From NCBI GenBank assembly GCA_963576725.1, contig OY755241.1, forward strand, positions 76,928,701-76,992,700: a stretch of 64,000 nt of DNA, written 5' to 3'. This document shows, piece by piece, positions 43,556 through 55,237 of the stretch. A program made the position numbers and the translations under genes. The notes beneath the pieces are model-generated. The model did not search any database, was not told the origin of the DNA, and saw nothing but the letters and a program-made list of their open reading frames with translations. Numbering within the stretch: position 1 is the first letter of the stretch; each line of letters opens with the position of its first letter. This DNA comes from Azorinus chamasolen (lineage: Eukaryota; Mollusca; Bivalvia; Cardiida; Solecurtidae).

Positions 43556-43784
43556 TTTTATCCCATTCCCTGTTCTATGTTTATTCCAAATTTAAATACT
43601 TTAATACTGAATATTCATGGAAAAAATATTTATATGAAATATTGAAGGTGGAACAGCTCTATCAAATTCTATTAGCAAACAGAGTAGACCCTGATCAAAC
43701 GGCTCCTATTGGAGCCGTCTGATCTGGGTCTACTCTGTTTGCAGATGCGTGAAAACATGTTTGTATTAGGGAAAGGGTTATGCT
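43556..43784. mobile_element. F2 MITE
   Basis: TTTATCCCATTCCCTGTTCT...TAGGGAAAGGGTTA with palindrome AACGGCTCCTATTGGAGCCG. Confidence 0.7.
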
Positions 43785-43983
43785 TGAAAACTTGTTTTCT
43801 ATGATACTGGTAAAGTCTATTTGAAAATGTTCCTATGATATGCAGTATTTTTTTTTAGAACTTTTTCCATGATGAATTCTGTGAATTCTATGCTTAGAAA
43901 CTGATTTTCCAATGATGCCAGTGAATTCTATGTCTGAAGACTGTTTTCATTACCTATCTTTACTGAAACCATCACAAGCTTAC

Positions 43984-44083
43984 CGGCATGCTGCCTGGGG
44001 ATTGAGAAACTGAACTGCAGCTCTGCCTTTCATCAAGTCATTACGGATATCATCAAGGTCCTGGTTACACTTTTCCTCCACAT
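43984..44083 (-). CDS. Host gene exon: helical Cys module
   Basis: Acceptor TTGCCTTAG and donor GCCG|GTAAGC. Phase 1 in, phase 2 out, matching exons 45422-45587 and 42287-42552. Encodes DVEEKCNQDLDDIRNDLM and AAVQFLNPQAAC. It follows the second Kunitz-like domain and begins the helical Cys-rich part. Confidence 0.72.
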
Positions 44084-44362
44084 CTAAGGCAAAAGGAAAG
44101 AACTGATTAGGAACTACAATGCCTCCACATTAAGCAAATGAATGCTAAAATGAGTCATCATTCTATCTACAGATGCCTACTAAAAGAGGCTATTACTATA
44201 TCAACAGAAGCCTGCCAAAAAGGGACATCTCTCTGTCAACAGATGTTTGCCAAGGAGGACCAACACTGTGACAACATATGCCTCCCAACTCTTTTAAAAA
44301 AATAGTTGTTTGCATCCAAAATTCAGACTTGAACTGTACTTTATTATTTACAAAGAGAATAT

Positions 44363-44612
44363 TTAACCATTTCCTTCCTATAAATGCATTTTCATACATT
44401 TGCAAACAGATTAGACCCAGATTAGGTGTCTCTTATTGGAGCTGTCTGATCAGGTTCTGCTCTGTTAGTTAATAGAGTTTGACAGGTCTGTTTCTTCACT
44501 TATTAAAATGGCTACACAGTTCCAGTTTCCATATTTCATTATAACTGTTTTGTCTCTGAACAGTCAGTAGGTATTGAAATTTGGAATAAAAATAGAACAG
44601 GGAAAGGGTTAA
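44363..44612. mobile_element. F2 MITE, complete
   Basis: TTAACCATTTCCTTCCTATA...GAACAGGGAAAGGGTTAA. Its last 24 bp are then repeated to 44683 (see next). Confidence 0.7.
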
Positions 44613-44683
44613 ATATAGAACAGGGAAAGGGTTAAACATAGAACAGGGAAAGGGTTAAATATAGAACAGGGAAAGGGTTAAAT
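44589..44683 (+). repeat. F2 terminus tandemly repeated four times
   Basis: AAATATAGAACAGGGAAAGG + GTTA, four copies of 24 bp in a row, i.e. the right MITE end multiplied. Confidence 0.85.
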
Positions 44684-44774
44684 ATTCCTGTGTTCATTAT
44701 GCTATTTATAGAAAATATATACATGTAACTAAATTGAGTTAATTGCTGCTAATATATAACATCATTATGTTTGC

Positions 44775-45138
44775 TAGCTAATATATAACATCTGCCTGCT
44801 TTGAATATATAACACCTGTCTGCTAATATATAACATCTGCCTGCTAATATATAACATCTGTCTGCTAATATATAACATGTCTGCATAAATATAACATCTG
44901 TCTGCTAATATATAACATCTGCCTGCTAATATATAACATCTGTTTGCTAAGATATAACATCTGCCTGCTAATATATAACACCTGTCTGCTAATATATAAC
45001 ATCTGTCTGCTATTCTATAGCATGTCTACTAATATATAACACGTCTGCTAATATATAACATCTGTCTGCTAATATATAAGTCTGCTAATAGATATATATG
45101 TTGCTAATATATAACATATGTCTGCTAATATATATATT
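44775..45138 (+). repeat. 21-bp minisatellite, about 17 units
   Basis: Unit GCTAATATATAACATCTG(T/C)C T, with some units shortened. Confidence 0.88.
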
Positions 45139-45421
45139 ACCTGTCTGGCATTGTAGTTCATGAATGATCCTACTGATCAAGGTCTGCACTGTTTGCTGAA
45201 CTCATCAATGCCAGTGGCATATTCCACCAAATAGTTTGTTATAACCCTTTAGTCCATAGGCTAGTTTTAGACCTAACCTCTTTGAATGAATCAACCCAAG
45301 AATCAGAGCATTCTCTGATCAAACAGCTCCAGGGGAATTTTGATCTCAGTCTACTCTGTTTGCAAAATGTTAAAATACATTTTCATGCAGTCAATAGTTA
45401 AAGCTTAATCCAGCTTCTCAC

Positions 45422-45587
45422 CATATGAACAAGATCCAAGGCATTTTTCCTTGCTGGTCCAAGGCGTTTTTCCAGAGCAACCGCAGTACGTAAATTCCTC
45501 ACAGCTGTCTTCTTCCTCATTGTAATGCCATGCCAGGCAGGGGTTTTTAGATTGCACTAGCTAGCTCTGCAAAACAGCCAGGCTTAC
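45422..45587 (-). CDS. Host gene exon: Kunitz-like domain 2, with a 4-bp duplication
   Basis: Acceptor TCCCTGTATTTACAG, donor ATATG|GTGAGA. With phase 1 from exon 51200-51400, the first two bases complete TGT, the last Cys of the previous Kunitz domain, then KPGCFAELA. Downstream the Kunitz pattern NPCLAWHYNEEEDSCEEFTY, GC and KEKCLGSC is clear but one frame over. GCTAGCTAG at about 45560 is a 4-bp tandem repeat; without one copy the exon is in frame (ELVQSKNPC) and its end phase fits the next exon. Kunitz domains are protease inhibitor or ion-channel toxin folds; the function here is unknown. Confidence 0.72.
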
Positions 45588-45684
45588 CTGTAAATACAGG
45601 GAAACAAGTTTTATGGTGCCACTAACACTAAAGCAAGAGACAATAACATCATGAATATGTATCAGCTGATTATTTATAATGGCA

Positions 45685-45789
45685 CATGAACACATCATGT
45701 ATCGGTACTGGAAGAAACTGCATGTAGTCAGATCTACATGAACACATCATGTATCGGTACTGGAAGAAACTGCATGTAGTCAGATCTAC
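45685..45789 (+). repeat. 52-bp tandem duplication
   Basis: CATGAACACATCATGTATCG ... GTAGTCAGATCTA twice, identical. Confidence 0.8.
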
Positions 45790-45814
45790 TATCATATCAT
45801 ACTTTTAGCAAAAA

Positions 45815-45912
45815 GAGCAAGATCGGACGACTACTACAGGAGCTGTCTGATCTGTGTCTATTCTGTTTGCAAACACATGAAAAAGCATTTGTATGAGGGA
45901 AAAGGTTAACAC
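45815..45912. mobile_element. F2 MITE, right part
   Basis: GCAAGATCGGACGACTACTA, CAGGAGCTGTCTGATCTG and GAGGGAAAAGGTTAA. Confidence 0.55.
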
Positions 45913-46034
45913 ATGTGGTTGCTTAATGCAGACTGAACGTAAGGCAGAGAGCTATACAAGGGGATCTTTGTGCATTGTTTTCAGTCCACATTAATCTACC
46001 ATCTGTATTTTTGTACTTATATCAATTTCTTTAT

Positions 46035-46155
46035 TAAACCCTTTCACTGCCAATGTCGCAAAAATGCACCATGACAAATAGTGCAGTCCCAGATCAGAGG
46101 ACGCCTTTTCAAGGCGGCATCTGATCAGGGACTTTACTTTTTGTCACAAACTCTA
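46035..46155. repeat. Hairpin element (F9), CCCAGATCAG...CTGATCAGGG
   Basis: TTAAACCCTTTCACTGCCAA at the left, GTCCCAGATCAGAGGACGCC and GGCGGCATCTGATCAGGGAC as arms. A related pair lies at 57690-57770. Confidence 0.55.
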
Positions 46156-47051
46156 TTTTCATATCTGTGCTTTATTCCTTTCAAATTTTTGCAGATTTTT
46201 GCAACGGCCATAACTCTGTGACAAACTGAATGAACCTCAAAATAAACTCAGCTTCAAATTTTGTTGCTTAAAACATTTGTGTTAGTTTCATTTATATCAT
46301 TTTAATAGTTTCTCAAGAAAACAACAGACAAACTAAAAGTTGACCGACAAACAAAGCAACCAACACACAAAGTTCAAGGACCATAACTTTAGAATAAAAT
46401 GACATATCAAAACCCCCGCAATATGTATGAAAATTCACATTAAGGTTTAACCATATAAAAAAAATGAAGTAAATATCATTTCAAATGAAAAAGTTATGGC
46501 GGACAAACTAAAGGCATATATTTGCATTATTTTTTAAGTAAAAGGGACATAACTCCGAAACGACAATCAAATAAACCTCAAAATCGACTCAGCATCAGAT
46601 CTTGATGCATTAAACATTTTTGTGAAGTTTCGTTATTATCTCTCACGTTTTCCCAGAAAACAGCGGACAAACTAATTGCATGTATTTGCATTATTTTTTA
46701 AGTAAAAGGGCCATAACTCTGAAACGAAAAATCAAATGATCCTCAGAATAAACTCAGTTTCAGATCTTGATGCATTAAACATTTGTGTGAAGTTTCATTA
46801 ATATCTCTCAAATAGTTTTCCCAGAAAACAGCGGACAAACTATTTGCATGTATTTGCATTATTTTTTAAATACAAGGGCCATAACTCCGAAACGACAAAT
46901 CAAATGAACCTTAGAATTGACTCAGCTTCAGATCTTCATGCATTAAACATTTGTGTGAAGTTTCATTAATATCTCTCAAATAGTTTTTCCAGAAAACAGT
47001 AGAAAACTATTTGCATATTTTTTAAGGACAAGGGCAATAACTCTGAAATGA

Positions 47052-48748
47052 ACAAGATGTGTTTGAGAAACACTATGCCCCCTCAATATGATATTTGACC
47101 CTGAAGGATGACCTTGATCTTGAAATGTCACTCCTAAAACTGTGCAGCTTCATGGGTTACGCATGTATACCAAATATCAAGTCTGTATCTCTAATGGTTC
47201 AAAAGTTATGGCCAATGTTAAAAGTTGGTGACCTTCGACCATGAAGGATGACCTTGACCTTGATATGTCACCCCTCAAACTGTGCAGCTTCATGAGATAC
47301 ACATGTATACCAGTATCAAGGCTGTATAGCTACTGGTTCAAACGTTATGACCAATGTTAATGACCTTTGACCTTCAAAGATGACCTTGACCTTGACATGT
47401 CACCCCTCAAACTGTGCAGTTAAATGAGAAACACATATATACAAACTATCAAGTCTGTATCTCTACTGGTTCAAAAGTTATGGCCAATGTTAAAGTCGGT
47501 GACATTTGAGCTTGAAAGATGACATTGACCTTGACATGTCACCCTCATACTGTGCAACTTCATGAGATACACATGCATACCAAATATCAAGTATGTATCT
47601 ACAGGTTCAAAAGTTATGGCCAATGTTAAAGTCGGTGACCTTTGACCCTAAAAGATGACCTTTACCTTGACATGTTGCCACTCAAAATGTGCAGCTTCAT
47701 GAGATACACATGCATACCAAATATCAAGACTCTATCTCTATTGGTTCAAAATATATGGCCAATTTGAAGTTGGTGACCTTTGACCCTGACATGTCACCCC
47801 TCAAATTGTGCAGCTTCATGAGATACACAAGCATGCCAAATATCAAGTCTCTATCTGTAATGGTTCAAAAGTTATGGCCAATGTTAAAGTCGGTGATTTG
47901 ACCCATATGTTTGACCTCTGACCTTTAAGGGTGACCTTGACCTTTACATGTCACCCCTCAAAATGTGCGGCTTTATGAGATACATATTCATGCCAAATAT
48001 CAAGTTTCTATCTGTACTGGCTCAAAAGTTATGACCAATGTTAAAGTTACAGACAAACAGACAATCTGACCTTTGACCCTGAAGAATGACCTTGACATGT
48101 CATCCCTCAAAATGTGCAGCTTCAGGAGATACACAAGCATGCCACATATCAAGTCTCTATCTGTACTGGTTCAAAAGTTATGGCCAATGTTAAAGTCAGT
48201 GATTTGACCCATATATTTGACCTCTTACCTTGAAGGATGACCTTGACCTTGACCTCAAAATGTGCAGCTTTATGAGAAACATATGCATGCCAAATATCAA
48301 GTCACTAGCTGTACTGGCTCGAAAGTTATGACCAATGTTAAAGTTACAGGCAAAGAAACAGACAATTTGACCTTTGACCCTGAAGGATGACCTTGACCTT
48401 GACATTTTACCCCTCAAAACGTACAGCTTCATGAGATACACAAGCATGCCAAATATCAAGTCTCTATCTCTACTGGTCAAAAGTTATGGCCAATATTAAA
48501 GTTGGTGATTTGACCCATATTTTTTACCTCTGACCTTGAATGATGACCTTGACAAGTCACCCCTCAAAATGTGCGGCTTTATGAGATACATATTCATGCC
48601 AAATATCAAGTCTCTATCTGTACTGGCTCAAAAGTTATGACCAATGTTAAAGTTGCTGACAAACAAACAGACAGGGCAAAAACAATATCCCCCCCCCCCC
48701 GATCCCAGATTTGATCCCGGGGGGGGGGGGGGGGGGGGGGGGGGCATA
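47052..48748 (+). mobile_element. HINE-B, long copy
   Basis: ACAAGATGTGTTTGAGAAAC, about ten units with GATGACCTTGACCTTGACAT and AAAGTTATGGCCAATGTTAA, then CAAACAGACAGGG, a C12/G26 hairpin and CATA. Confidence 0.78.
48689..48744 (+). repeat. C12 and G26 runs forming the HINE-B terminal hairpin
   Basis: C run 48689-48700, loop GATCCCAGATTTGATC, G run 48719-48744. Length likely unreliable; hairpin and quadruplex potential. Confidence 0.7.
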
Positions 48749-49072
48749 AAAATCAAATGAACCTCAGAATCAATTCAGTTTCAGATCTTGATGCATTAAA
48801 CATTTGTGTGAAGTTTCATTAATATCTCTCAAATAGTTTTCCCAGAAAACTGCGGACAAACTATTTGCATGTATTTGCATTATTTTTTAAGTAAAAGGGC
48901 CATAACTCCGAAACGACAAATCAAATGAACCTCAGAATCGACTCAGCTTCAAATCTTGATGAATTAAACATTTGTGTGAAGTTTCATTAATATCTCTTAA
49001 ATAGTTTTCCCAGAAAACAGTGGACAAACTATTTGCATATTTTTTAGGACAAGGGCCATAACTCTGAAATGA

Positions 49073-50874
49073 ACAAGAGGGTCGTCACGGGTGACAAATG
49101 CCCCCAAAGTGTTTGACACCGAAATGCATTTTGGTGGAAAAACAATACAATGTAATGCAGGTGTAACATGAAATTTTGATGCTGTAAAAATGACACAGGA
49201 GTGAGTTCTTAACATTAGAAACAGAACCTTTGACGATTATGATAGCTAAGAAAAGAGCCAAGCGTCAAAACTTAGTTAAAAAGGACCCTAAGTCATTCTC
49301 AACGTTAAAAAGGACCCTGGGTTGATTGTCAACGTTTAAGGTATAGGAGATATGCTCTGGACAAGCTTTTTGTATCTGGTAAGATATAGGAGATATGCTC
49401 CGGACTGTAAAATTGAGGTCAAAGGTGAAGGTCAAGGTCAGTGATCTGAAAATGGTACATGACTCTCCCCCATCCCAAGATGAACTCACAAACCAAATTT
49501 GGATTCCGTAGCTGGTAAGGTATAGGAGAAATGCTCCAGACAAGCTTTGTGTAAAATCTAGGTCAAAGGTCAAGGTCACAGTGACCTGAAAATGGTACGC
49601 GACACACCGCCATCCCAAGATAAACTCACACATTAAATTTGGAATCCGTAGCTGGTAAGGTATAAGAGATATTCTCTGGACAACCTTTTTTGTAAAATCG
49701 AGGTCGAAGGTCAAGGTCAAGGTCACAGTGACCTGAAAATGGTACGCGACACTCCGCCATCTGAAGGTGATCTCACAAACCAAATTTGGAATCCGTATCT
49801 GGTAAGGTATAGGAGATATGCTCTGGACAAGGTTTTTGTAAAATCGGTCAAGGTCAAGGTTAAGGTCATAGTGACCTGGAAATGGTACATGACATTCCGC
49901 CATCCCAAGATGAACTCACACACCAAATTTGGAATCTGTAGCTGGTAAGGTAAAGGAGATATGCTCCGGACAAGCTTTTTGTAAAATCGGTCAAAGGTCA
50001 TGGTCAAGGTCACAGTGATCTGAAAATGGTATGCGACACTCCTCCATCCAAAGATGAACTCACACACCAAATTTGGAATCCTTAGCTGGTAAGGAATAGG
50101 AGATATACTCCGGACAAGCTTTTTGTAGCTGGTAAGGTATAAGCGGTTTTTAAAATCGAGGTCAAAGGTCAAGGTCAAGGTCACAATGACCTGGAAATGG
50201 TACGCGACACTCCGCCATCCCAAGATGAACTCACACACCAAATTTGGAATCTGTAGCTGGTAAGGTAAAGGAGATATGCTCCGGACAAGCTTTTTGTAAA
50301 ATCGGTCAAAGGTCAAGGTCAAGGTCACAGTGATCTGAAAATGGTACGCGACACTCCTCCATCCCAAGATGAACTAACACACCAAATTTGGAATCCTTAG
50401 CTGGTAAGGTATAGGAGATATACTCCGGACAAGCTTTTTGTAGCTGGTAAGGCATAAGCTTTTTTTAAAATTGAGGTCAAAGGTCAAGGTCAAGGTCACA
50501 GTGACCTGGAAATGGTACGCGACACTCCGCCATCCTAAGATGAACTCACACACCAAATTTGGAATCTGTAGCTGGTAAGGTAAAGGAGATGTGCTCCGGA
50601 CAAGCTTTTTGTAAAATCAAGGTCAAAGGTCAAGGTCAAGGTCACAGTGACATGAAAATGGTACGCGACACTCCCCCATCCCAAGATGAACTGACACACC
50701 AAATTTGGTATCCGTAGCTGATGTGACAAAGGAAATATACTCCGGACAAAAGGTACACACACCCACACACACACACACCCACCCACCCACCCACCCACCC
50801 ACACACCCACACACCCACCCACACACGCACGGTGCGATCACTATATGCCGCCAAAGCCTAGCTTTGGGGGCATA
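49073..50874 (+). mobile_element. HINE-C (about 170-bp units)
   Basis: ACAAGAGGGTCGTCACGGGT with ATGCCCCCAAAG near the start. About nine units have AGGTCAAGGTCACAGTGACC, GGTACGCGACACTCCGCCAT and CCGGACAAGCTTTTTGTA. A (CA/CCCA) microsatellite (50755-50829) and end TTTGGGGGCATA follow. ATGCCCCCAAA is inverted at the end. Long minus-strand frames (about 210 aa) are repeat artefacts. Confidence 0.78.
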
Positions 50875-51199
50875 AAAATCAAATGAACCTCAGAATCAAT
50901 TCAGCTTCAGATCTTGATGCATATAACATTTGTTTTAAGTTTCATTAATATCTGTCAAATAGTTTTCCCAGAAAATAGCGGACAAACAAAATGTTGACAA
51001 ACGAACGGACGAATGAATAAACAAACAAACAAACGAATGAACGGATGGACGGACAGGGTCACGACAATAATCGACCACCTTTATTAGGTGGGCGTATAAA
51101 AATTAATCTATTTAATGTGCTTGATGTCACAATTTCTTTCATGAATATTCGAGCAGTAAAGGTTTAACAGTTGTTTCAGTTAATTTGTTCTCATCTTAC

Positions 51200-51400
51200 A
51201 TGTTCTTTGGCATTCCCACCAACTGTCAAATCTGTTCTCATCTGTGTTGTCTTGGAGAAGAGCAGAGCAGGAGCTAAAGGTGTATTCTTCACACTTCTCA
51301 CTGGTGCTGTTGTAGAAGAACTGCTCCGAGGTATGTATAGTATCACAGTCATTTATATTCTCATCATTAACATTTAATGGTAATGAGCACACAGGATCTT
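51200..51400 (-). CDS. Host gene exon: Kunitz-like domain 1
   Basis: Acceptor GGCATTGCAG, donor ACAT|GTAAGA. Phase 1 on both sides. Encodes EDPVCSLPLNVNDENINDC, then FFYNSTSEKCEEYTFSSC and SWWECQRT with the sixth Cys completed by the next exon. C3-x7-C4 and C5-x3-C6 match the Kunitz/BPTI pattern; C1-C2 (13) and C4-C5 (18) are longer than usual. The typical GG before the third disulfide is absent. NST is a possible glycosylation site. Secreted or extracellular. Confidence 0.8.
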
Positions 51401-51589
51401 CTGCAATGCCAACACAATACAAACAAAATATATCAAGTCAAATAAGTAACCATTTCCTTGTTGAATATTCATGTAAGAAATGATGACATCATGAATATTG
51501 ATTAGCTGAATTTTTTGTAATGGCATTAAAGTACACAGAATTGTTAGGTACTGGTAGAAACATAAGGGTTACATTCAAGATAATTTCAT

Positions 51590-51690
51590 AAGCAAACAGA
51601 GCAGACTCTGATCAGATGACTCCTACAGGAGCCATCTGATCTGGGTCTACTCTGTTTGCAAAGGCATGAAAAAGTGTTTAAATATGTATG
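51590..51690. mobile_element. F2 MITE, right part
   Basis: AGAGCAGACTCTGATCAGAT, GACTCCTACAGGAGCC, ATCTGATCTGGGTCTACTCT. Confidence 0.6.
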
Positions 51691-51736
51691 AAGGGCAGGA
51701 TTAATCCTTTACTGTATGAGCTCCACCAAATTTAGC

Positions 51737-51898
51737 TTTTGACATTTAGCCTATTATAGCTATTGACCTTTAACCTGTTATAGCTATTGACCTTTAACCT
51801 GTTATAGCTATTGACCTTTAACTTATTAAAGCTATTGACCTTTAACCCATTATAGCTATTGACCTTTAACCTGTTAGAGCTTTTGACCTTTAACCTGC
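51737..51898 (-). repeat. 24-27-bp tandem repeat, seven units
   Basis: TAGCTATTGACCTTTAACCT + GTTA. A minus-strand frame (YNRLKVNS repeats) is an artefact. Confidence 0.85.
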
Positions 51899-51933
51899 TG
51901 AGCAAACATTTTTCATCATTTTCAGTTGTAATA

Positions 51934-52137
51934 CAGTAAAAATTCAATACTACGAAATGTTAGTAATGAAGAATTTATGTCTTTGTAGCCAGGTGACTGT
52001 TTAATGCAGGATGAAATGCATACAGAAAGCTCCTAGAGGTGCTTTCTATATGACTATCACCCAGCATTAAGCTGCCACCTGTCTTAAAGATCAATAATGA
52101 TACGTATTTGAGAGTTTGTAGTATCGAGATTTGACAG
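51934..52137. mobile_element. F3-type MITE, diverged ends
   Basis: CAGTAAAAATTCAATACTAC at the left, GTAGTATCGAGATTTGACAG at the right, TA flanks. Core GCAGGATGAAATGCATACAG with centre AGCTCCTAGAGGTGCT. Confidence 0.65.
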
Positions 52138-52286
52138 TACTTTATTTATCTTTATTTCCTTTCAACAACACAGTGAGAGTATCAAACAGTTAGTATCCTG
52201 ACGAGATACGGAGTCACTCGGCATCTTTTCTGGATTTAAACTGTTTGCATTGGACACCTAATAGATAACCACTCATCTGCCAGAAA

Positions 52287-52974
52287 CAGTTTACCCCACG
52301 TTGAATAATCTACCGAAAAGGAGCATTAAATAGAGAAAAGGATTTATTTTTAGAATTTTGTAGTCTGAAACCATTGCGATAAATAGAGCCTTTGCTCCTG
52401 TGGAGCAAATGCTCTATTCATCACAATGGTTTCAACTGGTGACTTTTACAGAGGTGTAGAAAGGTGTATTTATGGAGGAAAGGGTTAAAGTCTCCATTCC
52501 CTCATAAAAACACCATTTCACACATTTGCAAACACAGTTGAGTAGACCCAGATCAGACAGCTCTGAAAAGAGACGTCTAAACAGGGTCTTCTCTGTTTGC
52601 TAATGGAATTTGATAGATCTGTATCTTTAATTTCTAAAATGGCTACAGTTTTCCACCTTCCATATTTTATTATAACTATTTTGTCGATGAATATTCAGGT
52701 ATTGAAATTCGGAATAAACATAGAACAGGGAAAGGGTTAACCCATCCCCTCATAGGCTATTTTCTAAGATCCAACCACTTTGATTAAATCTACCGAAAAG
52801 GAGCATTAACTAGAGAAAAGGATTTTTTTTTGAATTTCGTACATGTAATTTGAAACCATTGTGATACATAGAGCATTTGCTCCTATAGGAGCAAATGCTC
52901 TTTTTATCACAATGGTTTCAATAGGTTATTTTTACAGAGACATAGAAAGGCGTATTTATGGAGGAAAGGGTTAA
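52287..52974. mobile_element. Chain of three MITEs (F1-F2-F1) sharing TTAA junctions
   Basis: F1 to 52488, F2 52485-52740, F1 52737-52974. Each junction is a single TTAA (TTAAAGTCTCCATTCCC; GGGTTAACCCATCCCC). The first F1's left end is eroded. The last has the perfect ATTTGCTCC/TATAGGAGCAAAT dyad. Confidence 0.78.
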
Positions 52975-53429
52975 ATCAATTATTGTAATTAAATAAGAAA
53001 ATAAGGCAATAAACCGAAATGTACAGACAGAGATCTGTAACATCTGAGATCCTGATCAGACAGTTCCTGAAAGAGATAGATGCCAGTCTACTTTGGTGGC
53101 AAAACTGTCAAATTAAAATAAAACTGTTACATACAGTCCCACAATGTGTTCACCCTTTTCCTTATGAATATTCATGCATGACCTTGCCACTTCATGAATA
53201 TTCATTAGAATAATCTTTATAATGTAAACTTTTCAAGGCCTTTTTTTTTGCTGTCCTGTATAATTATTTATGAAAACTGTTAGGCCCTATAGAAACTTTC
53301 ATACACAAACTGTTAGGTCCTATGGAAAACGTCTGACCTTGTTGTGAAGGCATCAAAAAGCATTTATATGAGAAAAAGGATTAACAGATCTGATCTGGGT
53401 CTACTCTGTATGCAAAGGCGTTTACTTAC

Positions 53430-53509
53430 CTGAATCAACATCAGACATTGATGTCACATCTTGTCCTTCAAATTCGAACACTGCATCACAGGAGCCACAG
53501 GTGGTCATA
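53430..53509 (-). CDS. Host gene exon: Cys-rich module, second part
   Basis: Acceptor TTACTTCCAG, donor TTCAG|GTAAGT. Phase 2 in, phase 1 out. Encodes MTTCGSCDAVFEFEGQDVTS, MSDVDS. Joined to exon 60607-60697 it gives a PxAxC...CGxC...F pattern that in lophotrochozoan extracellular proteins often accompanies Kunitz domains. Confidence 0.72.
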
Positions 53510-53621
53510 CTGGAAGTAAACACTTTCCATCATGAATATTCATATCAGAAATAATGACATCATGAATATTGATTAGATCATTTTTTTTATAATGGCACAT
53601 GAACACTGGAAATGTTGGCTA

Positions 53622-54862
53622 TGGTAGATACTGCTGATGGTAGATACTGCTGATACATATCTATATTAATGTTGGCTATGGTAGATACTGCTGATACATA
53701 TCTATATTATTGTTGGCTATGGTAGATACTGCTGATACATATCTATATTAATGTTGGCTATGGTAGATACTGCTGATACATATCTATATTATTGTTGGCT
53801 ATGGTAGATACTGCTGATGGTAGATACTGCTGATACATATCTATATTATTGTTGGCTATGGTAGATACTGCTGATACATATCTATATTATTGTTGGCTAT
53901 GGTAGATACTGCTGATACATATCTATATTATTGTTGGCTATGGTAGATACTGCTGATACATATCTATATTATTGTTGGCTATGGTAGATACTGCTGATAC
54001 ATATCTATATTATTGTTGGCTATGGTAGATACTGCTGATACATATCTTTATTATTGTTGGCTATGGTAGATACTGCTGATACATATCTTTATTATTGTTG
54101 GCCATGGTAGATACTGCTGATACATATCTATATTATTGTTGGCTATGGTAGATACTGCTGATACATATCTTTATTATTGTTGGCTATGGTAGATACTGCT
54201 GATACATATCTTTATTATTGTTGGCTATGGTAGATACTGCTGATACATATCTTTATTATTGTTGGCTATGGTAGATACTGCTGATACATATCTATATTAT
54301 TGTTGGCTATGGTAGATACTGCTGATACATATCTTTATTATTGTTGGCTATGGTAGATACTGCTGATACATATCTTTATTATTGTTGGCCATGGTAGATA
54401 CTGCTGATACATATCTATATTATTGTTGGCTATGGTAGATACTGCTGATGGTAGATACTGCTGATACATATCTATATTATTGTTGGCTATGGTAGATACT
54501 GCTGATACATATCTATATTATTGTTGGCTATGGTAGATACTGCTGATACATATCTATATTATTGTTGGCTATGGTAGATACTGCTGATGGTAGATACTGC
54601 TGATACATATCTATATTATTGTTGGCTATGGTAGATACTGCTGATACATATCTATATTATTGTTGGCTATGGTAGATACTGCTGATACATATCTATATTA
54701 TTGTTGGCTATGGTAGATACTGCTGATACATATCTATATTATTGTTGGCTATGGTAGATACTGCTGATACATATCTTTATTATTGTTGGCTATGGTAGAT
54801 ACTCCTGATACATATCTATATTATTGTTGGCTATGGTATATACTGCTGATACATATCTTTAT
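53622..54862 (+). repeat. 41-bp minisatellite, about 29 units
   Basis: Unit TGTTGGCTATGGTAGATACT + GCTGATACATATCTATATTAT. Four units carry an extra 16-bp GGTAGATACTGCTGAT copy, i.e. higher-order structure. Intronic. Confidence 0.92.
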
Positions 54863-54869
54863 TATTTCA

Positions 54870-55165
54870 TTAGCAAACTGAGAAGACCCTGATCAGACAA
54901 CTCCTATTATAGGATCCCCCTGATCTAGGTCTACTCTGTTTGCAAAGACGTAGAAAGGCATATTTAGGAGTAAAGGTTAATGCATATCATTCAGATATAA
55001 ATAATTAAGCTTTTTCAAATCTACCAAAAGGTAGCATTTACTAGAGAAAAGAAAGGTTTTAGAATTGTGTTAATGTTTTGAAACCATTCTGATAAATAGC
55101 AATGGTTTCACAAAGTGACTTCGACAGAAACGTCAAAAGGCATCAATATGCAGGAATGGGTTCAG
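54870..55165. mobile_element. F2 remnant followed by F1 remnant
   Basis: F2: GAGAAGACCCTGATCAGACA...GGAGTAAAGGTTAA to about 54980. F1: AATCTACCAAAAGGTAGCAT...GGAATGGGTT to 55165 with the palindrome deleted. Confidence 0.55.
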
Positions 55166-55237
55166 ACTGATATTTTTGCCAGATGGCCAGCTTCTGTATT
55201 ACACAGGATTACTCTTGTGACTGTTCATTATGAAATT

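Larger units (their letters stand above)
46190..51098 (+). mobile_element. HINE-A copy 3, split by HINE-B and HINE-C
   Basis: HINE-A units at 46190-47051, 48749-49072 and 50875-51098, ending in the ACGG microsatellite and GGGCGTATA. Both inserts interrupt the same unit position, CTGAAATGAAAAATCAAATG. Its 5' start is missing. Confidence 0.75.

Noticed and set aside
49265..50854. Minus-strand frames of about 212-214 aa (VAYHFQVTVTLTLTFDL repeats)
   Set aside because: They follow the HINE-C tandem unit exactly and overlap each other; a repeat artefact.
53622..54862. CRISPR-like regular repeat array
   Set aside because: Contiguous 41-bp units with no unique spacers, in a eukaryotic intron; the same holds for the 25-, 24- and 21-bp arrays.
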